Origin: Pseudomonas tructae
GTDB lineage: Bacteria > Pseudomonadota > Gammaproteobacteria > Pseudomonadales > Pseudomonadaceae
DNA length: 64,000 nt
Assembly: GCF_004214895.1 (NCBI RefSeq)
Contig: NZ_CP035952.1
Coordinates: forward strand, 3,482,501-3,546,500
Direction: 5' to 3'
In this document: positions 18,081-26,630 of the stretch, piece after piece
How positions within the stretch are numbered: position 1 is the stretch's first letter
Layout of the letters: the number at the start of each line of letters is the position of its first letter
Notes under the pieces: generated by a model
Told to the model about the DNA's origin: nothing
The model's input: only the letters and a program-made list of their open reading frames with translations
Database searches by the model: none
Program-made: the position numbers and the translations under genes

Positions 18081-18476
18081 ATGAACCCGACCCATCCCGC
18101 TTTCAAGGAAGTTCTCAGCGCCCATGTGGCCATCGAGCAATGGCTGTCCGGCACTGCCCCGGCGGATCAGTTCGAGGCATTGATGGCACGCTTCAGCGCG
18201 CAGTTCACAATGATCAACCTGCCCGGCCAGGTCTTCGATTACCAAGGGCTGCGGCGTCTGTTCGAGCAGGCGCACGGTAAGCGTGCCGGACTGGAAATCA
18301 CCATTGACGAATTACAGCTGATCGCCGAAGGGCCGAGCCTGAGCGTGGTCAGTTATCGCGAATGGCAGGCCGATGGCGCAGGCAATCGCTCGGTGCGACG
18401 CTCGACGGCAGTGTTCGAGCGTGACAATGGCGCCCTGCGCTGGCGCCATCTGCATGAAACGCCTGTTACTGCCTGA
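18081..18476 (+). CDS. NTF2-like (SnoaL/DUF4440-type) small protein
   Basis: 131 residues starting nine bases after the MFS stop, so probably in the same operon. A helical N-terminal third (FKEVLSAHVAIEQWL) and a curved sheet (FTMINLPGQVFDYQGLRRLFEQ, LSVVSYREWQ, TAVFERDNGALRWRHLHET) give the cone-shaped NTF2-like pattern. Members are small-molecule-binding enzymes or accessory proteins; no catalytic residue can be assigned. It ends directly against the Ku stop codon. Confidence 0.7.
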   Translation: MNPTHPAFKEVLSAHVAIEQWLSGTAPADQFEALMARFSAQFTMINLPGQVFDYQGLRRLFEQAHGKRAGLEITIDELQLIAEGPSLSVVSYREWQADGAGNRSVRRSTAVFERDNGALRWRHLHETPVTA

Positions 18477-19340
18477 TCAGGCTTTTTTGCGCGGTTTGCC
18501 GGTGCCTGCGGTTTTTTTCGCCGCTGGCGCTGCTTTCTTCGACGCCGCTTGGCGCCCACCCAGGCTGCGCTTGAGCAATTCGGTGAGGTCGATGATATCG
18601 GCGCTTTTCTGCTCGCCTTCGCCCTCCAGCGCCGCAACCGTGGTGATCTTGCCCTGGCTGGCCTTTTCTTCGACCAGGCTCATGATGGTGTCCTTGAAGT
18701 CGTTGCGATACTCCGCGGGCGTCCAGTGCCCACTCATGTCCTCGACCAGGCGCTTGGCCATCTGCAGCTCGCGCTTGTCGATGCTCGGGTCGCGCACGCT
18801 GGCTTCCAGCCCGAGGCTATCGAGGCTGCGCACTTCCTCGGGCCAGCGCAGGGTAATCATGACCATGGCGTCCTCCAGAGGGCGCAGCAGCGCCAGGTGC
18901 TGTTGGGTGTGCAGCACCACCTTGGCCAGGGCTACCTTGCCGGTGCTTTCCAGGGTTTTGCGCAACAAGGCGTAGACCTTGCCGCCACGCCGCTCGGGGC
19001 TCAAGTAATACGGGGTATCGAACTGCTGCAGGGGAATTTCGTCGCTGTCGACAAACGAGAAGATATCGATGGTCTGGGTCGCCTCGGGACGGGCCTTGCG
19101 GATCTCCTCTTCGCTGATCACCACGTACTGGCCTTTCTGGTACTGCACGCCCTTGACGATATGCTCGCGGGCGATTTCCTTGCCAGTGACCTTGTTTACC
19201 CGCTTATAGCCCACCGGCTCCAGGCTGCGCTCATCGAGCCAGTCGAAGTCGACCCGATCGTTGCTGATCGCGGTACTCAGCGACACCGGGATGTGAACCA
19301 GACCGAAGCTGATTGCACCTTTCCAGAGGGCTCTGACCAT
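18477..19340 (-). CDS. ku: NHEJ DNA end-binding protein Ku
   Basis: 287 residues. The Ku core starts at ALWKGAISFGLVHIPV and runs through VDFDWLDERSLEPVGYKRVNKVTGKEI to about residue 250. A lysine/alanine-rich tail (SKKAAPAAKKTAGTGKPRKKA) follows, as in other bacterial Ku proteins, and can contact DNA. It forms a homodimer that threads onto broken ends and recruits LigD. The ATG at 19340 is chosen over upstream in-frame codons because GGGAG lies just before it and the family starts MVRALWKG. It is on the opposite strand from ligD, 5.6 kb away. Confidence 0.96.
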   Translation of the reverse strand: MVRALWKGAISFGLVHIPVSLSTAISNDRVDFDWLDERSLEPVGYKRVNKVTGKEIAREHIVKGVQYQKGQYVVISEEEIRKARPEATQTIDIFSFVDSDEIPLQQFDTPYYLSPERRGGKVYALLRKTLESTGKVALAKVVLHTQQHLALLRPLEDAMVMITLRWPEEVRSLDSLGLEASVRDPSIDKRELQMAKRLVEDMSGHWTPAEYRNDFKDTIMSLVEEKASQGKITTVAALEGEGEQKSADIIDLTELLKRSLGGRQAASKKAAPAAKKTAGTGKPRKKA

Positions 19341-19552
19341 GACGAAGCTCCCGAACCAGCGCCAGGGCGGCACTTATTCTCATTGGAAGGACATTGGCGC
19401 CCAAGGTTTGCCTGAACCGCGCGCGGGCCCGACCGGCGGTTGTCCTGCGCAATAGCGCTGAACTCTGACGTCTGCGGCCTTTCTTAAAAGTATTAGCTGA
19501 CTGTCAATCCACTCACACACGCGCGCCCCAGTAACCGTAGGAGGCCTGTGCC

Positions 19553-19840
19553 ATGAGAAAGCTCAGCCCGGCCTGCCCGACCTGCTTGCAGATCGATTTT
19601 GTCCAGGACACGCTATTCGGCCCGGTGGCCCACAGCGCCGAGTGCGAAGTGCAACTGGCACCCCTGAGCATCAATGGCCTGCCCGGCCTGCGCCTGCAGA
19701 TTCAAGCCCCAGTGCCAGCCAAGCTCGAACGCTCGCACAGTGTCGCGTTTGTCTGGGAGGGCCGAACCTATCGCGGGATCGTTCAGTACCACCGGCGTTG
19801 TGATGACGGTGGTTTGCAGTTGCAGCTGGAGTTGCAATAA
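19553..19840 (+). CDS. Hypothetical 95-residue protein
   Basis: 95 residues, with AGGAGG well placed before the ATG. The N-terminus has a CPTCLQ pair. The rest is beta-rich (CEVQLAPLSINGLPGLRLQI, HSVAFVWEGRTYRGIVQYHRR, LQLQLELQ), somewhat like a small PilZ-type barrel, but the c-di-GMP RxxxR motif is not visible, so I do not assign that family. It stands alone between Ku and the YIP1-family gene. Confidence 0.6.
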   Translation: MRKLSPACPTCLQIDFVQDTLFGPVAHSAECEVQLAPLSINGLPGLRLQIQAPVPAKLERSHSVAFVWEGRTYRGIVQYHRRCDDGGLQLQLELQ

Positions 19841-19932
19841 AGGTCTCGCGATGAGGCCGGTGAGTGCACGAAGAGAAACCTGCCAGGTGTAGGCCGCAAG
19901 GCTGGTGGCGCCCTTGAGATCGAGCGCGGCGC

Positions 19933-19957
19933 ATCGCGGGTCAAGCCCGCTCCCACC
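19933..19957. repeat. Single REP element
   Basis: One copy of the Pseudomonas REP with a one-base change in the core (GCGGGTCAAGCCCGCTCC). It lies in the 233-base gap before the YIP1-family gene. No partner arm is seen nearby. Confidence 0.75.
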
Positions 19958-20073
19958 CATGGCCTGTAAGAGCGGTGTTGTCAGCCTTGGTGCAAAAAAT
20001 GAACCCTCTGCACCCGGCCGACCTCCATAGAACAGGGAGAGGTGTTTCCTACCCTGCTTACCCGGAGGTCACC

Positions 20074-20688
20074 ATGAGTACCCATCTGGTTCAACTCTTC
20101 ACCCACCCCGACGACGCCTGGATGGAAATTCGCCAGGAAGAGGAACTGCACCCGCGCCACTACCTGCCGCACCTGCTGCTGATGGCGCTGATTCCGGCAC
20201 TGTGCCTGTTCATCGGCACCACCAGTATCGGCTGGAGCCTGGCCGGTACCGAGCGGGTACGCCTGAGCGTGGCCAGCGCCGCCGAGCTGGGCGTGCTGCT
20301 GTATGCTACCAGTGTGTTCGGGGTGATGATCATGGGCGGTTTCATCCGCTGGATGTCGCGCACCTTCGATGCGCGCCCCAGCCTCAACCAGTGCATCGGT
20401 TTTGCCGCCTATACCGCCACGCCCTATTTCGTCGCCGGTGTCGCCGGGCTGTACCCCGGACGCTGGTTGGCGCTGATCGTGTTGGGCGCAGCATCGGCAT
20501 ACGCGACCTTTCTGCTGTATGTCGGCCTGCCGACCTTCCTGCGCCTGCGCAAGGAAGATGGTCTGCTGTATTCGACCAGTGTCTGGGCAGTGGGATTGCT
20601 GGTGCTGGTGACCATCCTGGTGTCGATGATCCTGTTCTGGTTCAACGTGCTCAGCCCTGAGTACCTGCGCCCGGCCAGCCTTGGTTAA
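20074..20688 (+). CDS. YIP1-family inner-membrane protein
   Basis: 204 residues with about five membrane segments after an N-terminal cytoplasmic stretch (LVQLFTHPDDAWMEIRQEEEL) that is typical of bacterial YIP1-family proteins. GGAGG at 20064-20068 sets the ATG at 20074; the frame is open further upstream but without ribosome sites. Function is unknown; the family is common in gammaproteobacteria as a single gene. Confidence 0.82.
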   Translation: MSTHLVQLFTHPDDAWMEIRQEEELHPRHYLPHLLLMALIPALCLFIGTTSIGWSLAGTERVRLSVASAAELGVLLYATSVFGVMIMGGFIRWMSRTFDARPSLNQCIGFAAYTATPYFVAGVAGLYPGRWLALIVLGAASAYATFLLYVGLPTFLRLRKEDGLLYSTSVWAVGLLVLVTILVSMILFWFNVLSPEYLRPASLG

Positions 20689-20707
20689 GTGTGTCAGCCT
20701 GGATGGC

Positions 20708-20980
20708 TCAAATCGGCGCCTGGGGCTGGAACGGAATCTGGCTACGCCCCAGGCGCTGTTCTTCGCGCATCTGGGCAACCAGTGCGGCCAGTTCGTGACA
20801 GGTGGTCAGGCTGTGCACCTGGACACCAGTGACCGTCATGCAATCGCTCAGGCTATCGCCCTGGCCCAACTGAATGGTCAGGTGCTCGCTATCGGTGCAG
20901 GACACCACACAGCGATCGGGCAGGAAGGCCTGTTCGATCAAGTGGCACAACTCCAGTGTGGAAACGCCCATCAGTGACAT
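20708..20980 (-). CDS. DUF1652 protein
   Basis: 90 residues. MSLMGVSTLELCHLIEQAFLPDRCVVS is the usual opening of DUF1652, a small family known mostly from Pseudomonas. GGGAGGA precedes the ATG. No function is known. It converges on the YIP1 gene and is divergent from the KGG stress gene across 211 bases. Confidence 0.82.
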   Translation of the reverse strand: MSLMGVSTLELCHLIEQAFLPDRCVVSCTDSEHLTIQLGQGDSLSDCMTVTGVQVHSLTTCHELAALVAQMREEQRLGRSQIPFQPQAPI

Positions 20981-21191
20981 GCTGCGATCCTCCCATGCAG
21001 TGCGGCGGTGGTCTATGGAAGAGACACGGCGAGCCTGGCAAGTTCAACCCGTACGGCGCTGTCTCGGATAAACGGCGCAGCTTTGCCGTTCGTCCCGCCC
21101 CGGCGAAAAATTTCAAACTTTGCCCGACGCCCCTGCCTCCCAAGTTGTGTAAGGCAAACGCCTTGCGAACATTCACAAGAGGAAGAGAATC

Positions 21192-21365
21192 ATGGCTAAC
21201 AAAGACACTTCCAATCCCGGGAATTTCGCTAACGACAAGCAAAAAGCGTCAGATGCCGGGAAAAAAGGTGGCCAGGCCTCCGGTGGTAGCGCAGGTGGCC
21301 AGACCCGCAAGCCTGACATGGACAAAGACCAGGCCCGCAAACCCAGTGGTGGCGGCCGTAGCTAA
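21192..21365 (+). CDS. KGG-motif general stress protein
   Basis: 57 residues, strongly hydrophilic and glycine-rich. FANDKQKASDAGKKGGQASGG is the repeat of the stress-induced KGG family (Con-10/GsiB-like) and the C-terminal part repeats a shorter version. AGAGGAAGAG stands upstream as ribosome site. Members are intrinsically disordered proteins made under starvation, desiccation or salt stress (family knowledge). The 211-base gap in front leaves room for a stress promoter, but I could not assign one firmly. Confidence 0.85.
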   Translation: MANKDTSNPGNFANDKQKASDAGKKGGQASGGSAGGQTRKPDMDKDQARKPSGGGRS

Positions 21366-21414
21366 CGGAGCAAAGACCGGCGCACATCCTGTGCGTCGGT
21401 CCCCAGGCACTGCC

Positions 21415-21975
21415 ATGAGCCAACACGTCATCCACTTTCATTGCCAGATCGATCAGGACACCACCGAGCGCTTTCGTGACCGGTGTCTGCAGGCCGTCGA
21501 TGAGGGTGCCAGCTCGTTGCTGCTGTTTCTCTCCACCACCGGTGGCAGCACCAACTTCGGCTTCTCGCTCTACAGCTTTCTCAAGTCGTTGCCGGTGCCG
21601 CTGTGCGCGGTCAACGCCGGCAATATCGAATCGATGGGCATCATCATGTACCTGGCGGCCGGCGAGCGGGTCGCAGCACCCCACTCGCGCTTTCTCATCC
21701 ACCCCATGACCTGGCACTTCAGCCAGAGCGCGGTGGACCATTCGCGCCTGCGCGAATACCTGTCGAGCCTGAACAATGACCTGGAGCGCTACGTGCGCAT
21801 CTTCGAACTGGAAACCGCCCAGGCCGAACGCAAGCTGGACATTTTTCATTGCCTGACCACCGAGGAAAAGGTCATCCCCGCCTACGACTCGCTGGCCTGC
21901 GGCATCGCTCACCGGCTCGAGCAGGTGGTGTTTGCCAAGGATGCTCGGCACCTGACCATCAGCGGCGCGCACTGA
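21415..21975 (+). CDS. ClpP-like serine protease homologue with incomplete triad
   Basis: 186 residues, ClpP/crotonase fold. The nucleophile appears as Ser73 in GNIESMGIIMYLAA, and the histidine is His96 in RFLIHPMTW. The region aligning with the ClpP catalytic-aspartate loop reads KLDIFHCLTTEEK; the position of the aspartate seems to be Phe144. It starts 49 bases after the KGG protein gene. A role with ClpX/A is doubtful because the hydrophobic-pocket and N-terminal axial residues are not evident. It may be a self-standing peptidase or a pseudoenzyme. Confidence 0.78.
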   Translation: MSQHVIHFHCQIDQDTTERFRDRCLQAVDEGASSLLLFLSTTGGSTNFGFSLYSFLKSLPVPLCAVNAGNIESMGIIMYLAAGERVAAPHSRFLIHPMTWHFSQSAVDHSRLREYLSSLNNDLERYVRIFELETAQAERKLDIFHCLTTEEKVIPAYDSLACGIAHRLEQVVFAKDARHLTISGAH

Positions 21976-22073
21976 CGGGCGCAATCGGATGGAATTTTTC
22001 CGTCGGCGCAGCACTCACTAGAGGCATTGAAGGGAATTTCTTGGTCACTGCTCTGTAAGGATCTTCCACAGCC

Positions 22074-22301
22074 ATGAATAACGCGAAACTGTTCGTCATC
22101 GACTACCACCTGCACGGCGATCACAAGTCCTTCATCATCCGCGCCGAGATGATGGACAACGCCGAAGCCTGGCACTGGGCGAGTTGCGACGCCGGTATCG
22201 GTCGAATAGGCCGCTACGGCCGGGAGAAGGTCAAGAAAGTCAGCAAGCCCCTGGCCGAGCGCTATGGCATCACCGATGTGCAGTGGCGCCAGTCCGGTTG
22301 A
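22074..22301 (+). CDS. Small conserved Pseudomonas protein (DUF6555-like)
   Basis: 75 residues. MNNAKLFVIDYHLHGDHKSFIIRAEMM followed by NAEAWHWASCDAGIGRI looks like a small family of unknown function that I associate with DUF6555 in Pseudomonas; the identification is from memory. AAGGAT precedes the ATG. It converges tightly with the glycosylase gene. Confidence 0.65.
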   Translation: MNNAKLFVIDYHLHGDHKSFIIRAEMMDNAEAWHWASCDAGIGRIGRYGREKVKKVSKPLAERYGITDVQWRQSG

Positions 22302-23219
22302 TCAGCTCAATGAGCTCCACAGGTGTTGCGCAGCGTAGGCACGCCACGGGCTCCAGGCCTGGGAGCGGTGGGCCAGTTGCGCATCGATGCCTTCGAGCAG
22401 GCGCAGGGCCTTGATCAGCGCCACATCCCCCAGGGGCAAGGCATCGGCCGCGCCCATCTGGCGCAACGCCAGGTACTGGGCACTCCACGGGCCGATCCCG
22501 CGCAAACGGCACAGACGCTCGACCCAGCCCTGCAAATCGCGCTCGGCGCGCAATAGCTGCGGGTCGTCGAGCAGCGCCCGGGCCAGGGTCGAAAGCGTCG
22601 CCGCGCGTGAGCGCGGCATGCCCAAACCACTGAGGTCGACCTCGGCAATGGCCTGCGCCACCGGGAACAGGTGAGTCAAACCCGAGTCATGCTGCAACGC
22701 CGTGGCCAGCGGCATGCCGTAGCCGGCGACCATGCGTCCGGCCAGGGTAATGGCACCGGCAACGCTGATCTGCTGGCCGAGCACGGTGCGCATGGCCTGC
22801 TCGAAGGCATCCCAACCCCGTGGCACACGAAGCCCGGGGCGTTGCGCGATCAGGCCTGCCATCAATGCATCAACACCCAGCTGGGCCTCGATCAGCCGGG
22901 GATCTGCCTCCAGGTCGAACACCCGGCGCACCCGGGCGAGTAGCCCCGGCAAGGCCGCGGGGCTGAGCCCCGTCACCGTCACCTGCAAGCGATGCCCACG
23001 GGCCTTGCGGACCTGGATCACCCCATGGCGCTGGCCAACCACAAAACTGCGCTCGTACACCCCTGCGCTAACGCGCTCGACCCCGTTGATCGCCCGGGCA
23101 GCGAAAAACGCCAGCAGCGACGGCCAGTGCAACGGCGGCTGGTAACTCAGCCAGCAACTGATGCTGGGGCCAGGACGCACACCGCGCCGGTGGCCACGTA
23201 AGGAAGAGGCAGGTTTCAT
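22302..23219 (-). CDS. AlkA-type DNA-3-methyladenine glycosylase II
   Basis: 305 residues. N-terminal AlkA beta domain (LAFFAARAINGVERVSAGVYERSF), then the helix-hairpin-helix GPD domain with LGQQISVAGAITLAGR and the hairpin LRGIGPWSAQYLALRQMG; the catalytic aspartate is in LPLGDVALIK. It removes alkylated purines and pyrimidines in base-excision repair. The ATG at 23219 (MKPASSLRG) is chosen as the start; the frame remains open upstream without ribosome site. No Ada domain is fused. Confidence 0.88.
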   Translation of the reverse strand: MKPASSLRGHRRGVRPGPSISCWLSYQPPLHWPSLLAFFAARAINGVERVSAGVYERSFVVGQRHGVIQVRKARGHRLQVTVTGLSPAALPGLLARVRRVFDLEADPRLIEAQLGVDALMAGLIAQRPGLRVPRGWDAFEQAMRTVLGQQISVAGAITLAGRMVAGYGMPLATALQHDSGLTHLFPVAQAIAEVDLSGLGMPRSRAATLSTLARALLDDPQLLRAERDLQGWVERLCRLRGIGPWSAQYLALRQMGAADALPLGDVALIKALRLLEGIDAQLAHRSQAWSPWRAYAAQHLWSSLS

Positions 23220-23283
23220 TGAACGATGATTACCCATCCGGGCATCGGCGCGCCAGTGCCGGGGCAACGGCGTTGAAAAACGA

Positions 23284-23313
23284 GGTCGGCCGGGCAACAG
23301 TGCCCGGCCGACC
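23284..23313 (-). terminator. Rho-independent terminator of the isochorismatase operon
   Basis: Perfect 13-bp stem GGTCGGCCGGGCA / TGCCCGGCCGACC with a four-base loop, 15 bases beyond the stop of the minus-strand gene at 23329. On the minus strand the stem is followed by CGTTTTTC, a T-run that fits intrinsic termination in that direction. Confidence 0.85.
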
Positions 23314-23328
23314 GATCAATGAACGGCG

Positions 23329-23955
23329 TTACTTGCCGTTGGTCAGGGTGTTGTAGCTGGTAATCAGGTTGCGGTAGTCGGGAATGTGGTTGGAGAACAG
23401 CGTGCCCAGGCCTTCGATGTCGTTGCGCCAGTCGCGGTGCAACTCACAGGCAAGACCAAACCAGGTCATCAGTTGCGCACCGGCTTGGGACATGCGATCC
23501 CAGGCCGAGTCACGGGTCAGGGCATTGAAAGTGCCGGAGGCATCGGTGACCACGAACACCTCGAAGCCCTCTTCCAGGGCCGACAGCGCCGGAAAGGCCA
23601 CGCACACTTCGGTTACCACACCGGCAATGATCAACTGCTTCTTGCCGGTAGCCTTGACCGCCTTGACGAAGTCTTCGTTGTCCCAGGCGTTGATCTGCCC
23701 AGGGCGGGCGATGTACGGCGCCTCGGGAAATTGCGCTTTGAGCTCGGGCACCAGCGGGCCGTTGGGGCCGGTTTCAAAGCTGGTGGTGAGGATGGTCGGC
23801 AGCTTGAAGTACTTGGCCAGATCGCCGACGGCCAGCACGTTATTCTTGAACTTGTCCGGCTCGATGTCCCGTACCAGCGACAGCAGACCGGTCTGGTGGT
23901 CTACCAGCAGGACTGCAGCATTGTTTTTGTCCAGGCGCACGTATGGCTTGCTCAT
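23329..23955 (-). CDS. Isochorismatase-family (YcaC-like) hydrolase
   Basis: 208 residues. Cysteine hydrolase fold with Asp19 in LLVDHQTGLLS and nucleophile Cys118 in AGVVTEVCVAFPA. The FETGPNGPLVPEL and ARPGQINAWDN loops are typical of YcaC. The natural substrate of YcaC proteins is unsettled. A second, similar gene lies directly upstream, giving a tandem pair in one operon with pirin. It ends at a strong terminator. Confidence 0.87.
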   Translation of the reverse strand: MSKPYVRLDKNNAAVLLVDHQTGLLSLVRDIEPDKFKNNVLAVGDLAKYFKLPTILTTSFETGPNGPLVPELKAQFPEAPYIARPGQINAWDNEDFVKAVKATGKKQLIIAGVVTEVCVAFPALSALEEGFEVFVVTDASGTFNALTRDSAWDRMSQAGAQLMTWFGLACELHRDWRNDIEGLGTLFSNHIPDYRNLITSYNTLTNGK

Positions 23956-24008
23956 GGTCTAACTCCTTGCAGTGGTAAGCCGGTACCAGAGGCACCGGCC
24001 ATGAGGGA

Positions 24009-24695
24009 TCAGCGTTGGGAATCGAGTTGTTCGTGCTCGTTGGCCACTTGCTGCGCCTTGAGATAACTCTCGATCAGCAACTGATAGTGCGGGAACACCG
24101 CGCTGTAGGCTTCGGCCCACTGTTGCGCGTCGGCACGGTTCCAGCTGCGCTGTACTTCCGAACACACCGCAGCGGTGTCCATCGGCACCACGCCAGCTTG
24201 CATCACCCGGGCCAGGGTGATTTCCTGGGCCATCTTCGAATAGGTACCGCTGGCGTCGATGACGGCAAACACCTGATAGCCTTCGGCAACGGCGCTGATG
24301 CTCGGGAAGGCCATGCACACACTGGTGATGGTGCCGGCAATGATCAGCTGCTTCTTGCCGGTGGCCTTGACCGCCTCGACGAACTCGGGATTGTCCCAGG
24401 CGTTGATTTCACCTTTGCGGGCCACGTAGCGGGCATGGGGCGCAGCTTCATGAATTTCCGGAATCAGCGGGCCGTTGGGGCCTTGGGGCACGGAAGCGGT
24501 GGTGATCACCGGGATCTTCGCCAGGCTTGCGACCTTGGCCAGGGTGATGGCGTTGGCCCGCAGTTCAGTCATGGGCATGTCCTTGACCGTCTGGAACAGG
24601 CCGCTCTGATGATCGATCAGCAGCATTGCGGCATTTTCAGGGTCAATACGCGGGACCTGGCCGTTGAAGTTGGCAACGTTGGCAAACGTACTCAT
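24009..24695 (-). CDS. Isochorismatase-family hydrolase, tandem paralogue
   Basis: 228 residues, same fold as the following gene, with nucleophile Cys127 in [12 protein letters not shown] and acid Asp28 in [10 protein letters not shown]. The [12 protein letters not shown] and [11 protein letters not shown] loops match its neighbour closely, so the pair arose by duplication. It has an N-terminal extension of about ten residues and a longer C-terminal tail. Ribosome site GAAGGAGAAG is clear. Confidence 0.87.
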   Translation of the reverse strand: MSTFANVANFNGQVPRIDPENAAMLLIDHQSGLFQTVKDMPMTELRANAITLAKVASLAKIPVITTASVPQGPNGPLIPEIHEAAPHARYVARKGEINAWDNPEFVEAVKATGKKQLIIAGTITSVCMAFPSISAVAEGYQVFAVIDASGTYSKMAQEITLARVMQAGVVPMDTAAVCSEVQRSWNRADAQQWAEAYSAVFPHYQLLIESYLKAQQVANEHEQLDSQR

Positions 24696-24722
24696 GGCAT
24701 CTTCTCCTTCGGGGTTATGAGA

Positions 24723-25613
24723 CTAGTTGTGGTGACGCGGGCCGACCTGCCCGCTCATCAGGCCGAAGCGCCCGGCGCGAAAATCGTCAAAGGCTTCGGC
24801 AATCTCGGCGTCGCTGTTCATCACGAACGGGCCGTAGCCGACAATCGGTTCCTCCAGCGGCTCGCCACTGAGCAACAGCACCGAGACGTCGCTTTGCGCT
24901 TCGAGCAGCACTTCATCGCCGGCGCGGTCGAACAGCACCAGTTGCGCAGCACCGACCTGACGCTCGCCGTTGACCAGCAACTGGCCACGCAACACCACCA
25001 GCGCGGTACTGCGGCCGGCCGCGCTGGGCAAGCGCAGTGGCGCACCGGCCTTGAGCTGCAGGTCCCAGACATCCATCGCAGTGAAGGTCTGCGCCGGGCC
25101 CTGGTGGCCGCGAAACGCTCCGGCAATCACCCGCAGGCTGCCGGCACCGTTGCCCAGTGGCACGACCGGGATATCACTGCTGAGCAAGGTCTGGTAACCG
25201 GCCGGCGCCGATTTGTCCCTGGCCGGCAGGTTGACCCACAGCTGGACCATCTCCAGGGTGCCGCCCTTGGCTGCAAATGCCGGAGAGTGGAACTCTTCAT
25301 GGAGGATCCCGCCGGCAGCGGTCATCCACTGCACATCGCCCGGGCCGATCAAGCCACCGGCACCGGTGGAGTCGCGGTGTTCCAGTTCGCCCTGGTAGAC
25401 GATGGTCACGGTTTCAAATCCGCGATGGGGGTGCTGACCGACACCGCGACGCGCCGTGGTCGGGGTGAAGTCGTGGGGCCCGGCATAGTCCAGCAGCAGG
25501 AACGGGCTGATGTGCTGGGCCAGGTTGTCGTAGGTAAACAGGCTACGAACCGGGAAGCCATCACCCACCCAGTGCGGGTGCGGACTGCTGTAGACGCCTT
25601 GGATCTTTTTCAT
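24723..25613 (-). CDS. Pirin-family protein
   Basis: 296 residues, bicupin. The N-terminal cupin holds the iron ligands in HPHRGFETVT and the HEEFHSP stretch; GGTLEMVQLWVNLP marks the family. Some bacterial pirins are quercetin dioxygenases or redox sensors. It is first gene of the unit pirin - hydrolase - hydrolase. The ATG at 25613 has GAGGAGG just upstream, which decides against the frame's earlier codon at 25646. Divergent LysR gene 99 bases away. Confidence 0.9.
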   Translation of the reverse strand: MKKIQGVYSSPHPHWVGDGFPVRSLFTYDNLAQHISPFLLLDYAGPHDFTPTTARRGVGQHPHRGFETVTIVYQGELEHRDSTGAGGLIGPGDVQWMTAAGGILHEEFHSPAFAAKGGTLEMVQLWVNLPARDKSAPAGYQTLLSSDIPVVPLGNGAGSLRVIAGAFRGHQGPAQTFTAMDVWDLQLKAGAPLRLPSAAGRSTALVVLRGQLLVNGERQVGAAQLVLFDRAGDEVLLEAQSDVSVLLLSGEPLEEPIVGYGPFVMNSDAEIAEAFDDFRAGRFGLMSGQVGPRHHN

Positions 25614-25712
25614 CAGATGCCTCCTCTCGTGCATGGCTATAACCATACGAGCGCAACGACATCGGCGGTAGATCGGTTAAACTGTCTTCAGCGTTCCATT
25701 TGGAGAACACTG

Positions 25713-26618
25713 GTGGAAGACCTCAACGACCTGTACTACTTTGCCCAAGTGGTCGATCACGGTGGCTTTGCCCCGGCCGGCCGCGCCCTGGACATGCCCA
25801 AGTCCAAGCTCAGCCGGCGCATCGCCGGGCTGGAAGAACGCCTGGGCGTGCGCCTGATCCAGCGCTCGACCCGGCACTTTTCAGTGACCGAGATTGGCCA
25901 GGCCTACTACCGCCACTGCGTGGCCATGCTGGTCGAAGCCGAAGGCGCCGCCGAGCTGATCGAGCGCAACCGCGCCGAGCCCCAGGGCATCGTGCGCTTG
26001 AGCTGCCCGACGGCGCTGCTGGATTTCTGGGTCGGGGCCATGCTCACCCGCTTCATGGTCCAGTGCCCGCTGGTGCAATTGCACATCGAAAGCACCAACC
26101 GCCAGGTCGACCTGATCCAGGAAGGCATCGACATCGCCCTGCGCGTACGCGTGCCGCCACTGGAAAGCAGCGACCTGGTCATGAAGGTGATGGCGCGCAG
26201 CACCCAGTACCTGGTGGCGGCGCCGTCCTTGCTCGAACGCTTGCCACAGCGCCCGGTACCTGCGGACCTGAGCGCCCTGCCCAGCCTGCACTGGGGTTAC
26301 CCGCAGCGCGACTACCACTGGCACCTGCTCGGCCCCGACGGCGCCCGCGCAAGCCTGCGGCACACCCCGCGCCTGGTCACCGATGACCTGGTGGTGTTGC
26401 GTCAGGCGGCGGTGGCCGGTGTGGGGGTGGTGCACCTGCCGCAAGTGGTGATCCGCGAAGAGCTCGAGGCCGGGCGGCTGCTGCAAGCCACGCCGAACTG
26501 GGCCCCGGAGTGCGGCGTGGTACACGCGGTGTTTGCCTCGCGGCGCGGGCTGCTGCCGTCGGTGCGCAGCTTGCTGGACTTTCTGGCGGCGGAGTTTGAG
26601 GCCAGTGATATCGCGTAA
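25713..26618 (+). CDS. LysR-family regulator of the pirin/hydrolase operon
   Basis: 301 residues. Opens with GTG: MEDLNDLYYFAQVVDHGGFAPAGRALDMPKSKLSRRIAGLE, the AaeR/DsdC-like helix-turn-helix. GGAG at 25702-25705 supports the GTG at 25713, although a long open frame extends upstream. Divergent from pirin, so control of the pirin and isochorismatase genes is likely. LysR regulators beside pirin/YcaC genes are common in Pseudomonas. Confidence 0.87.
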   Translation: MEDLNDLYYFAQVVDHGGFAPAGRALDMPKSKLSRRIAGLEERLGVRLIQRSTRHFSVTEIGQAYYRHCVAMLVEAEGAAELIERNRAEPQGIVRLSCPTALLDFWVGAMLTRFMVQCPLVQLHIESTNRQVDLIQEGIDIALRVRVPPLESSDLVMKVMARSTQYLVAAPSLLERLPQRPVPADLSALPSLHWGYPQRDYHWHLLGPDGARASLRHTPRLVTDDLVVLRQAAVAGVGVVHLPQVVIREELEAGRLLQATPNWAPECGVVHAVFASRRGLLPSVRSLLDFLAAEFEASDIA

Positions 26619-26630
26619 GTGACTGCAGAC

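Noticed and set aside
18470..18487. GCCTGATCAGGC followed by six T as a terminator
   Set aside because: The stem is too short once a loop is allowed, and the T-run is part of the Ku C-terminal lysine codons. Could still help, but unsupported.
23329..24695. Isochorismatase pair as phenazine or siderophore (PhzD/EntB) genes
   Set aside because: No phenazine or siderophore gene is nearby and the loops match YcaC-type hydrolases better.
24015..25712. Long N-terminal extension of the LysR frame
   Set aside because: The upstream part is antisense to the second hydrolase and pirin; the LysR domain begins exactly at the GTG with a ribosome site at 25713.
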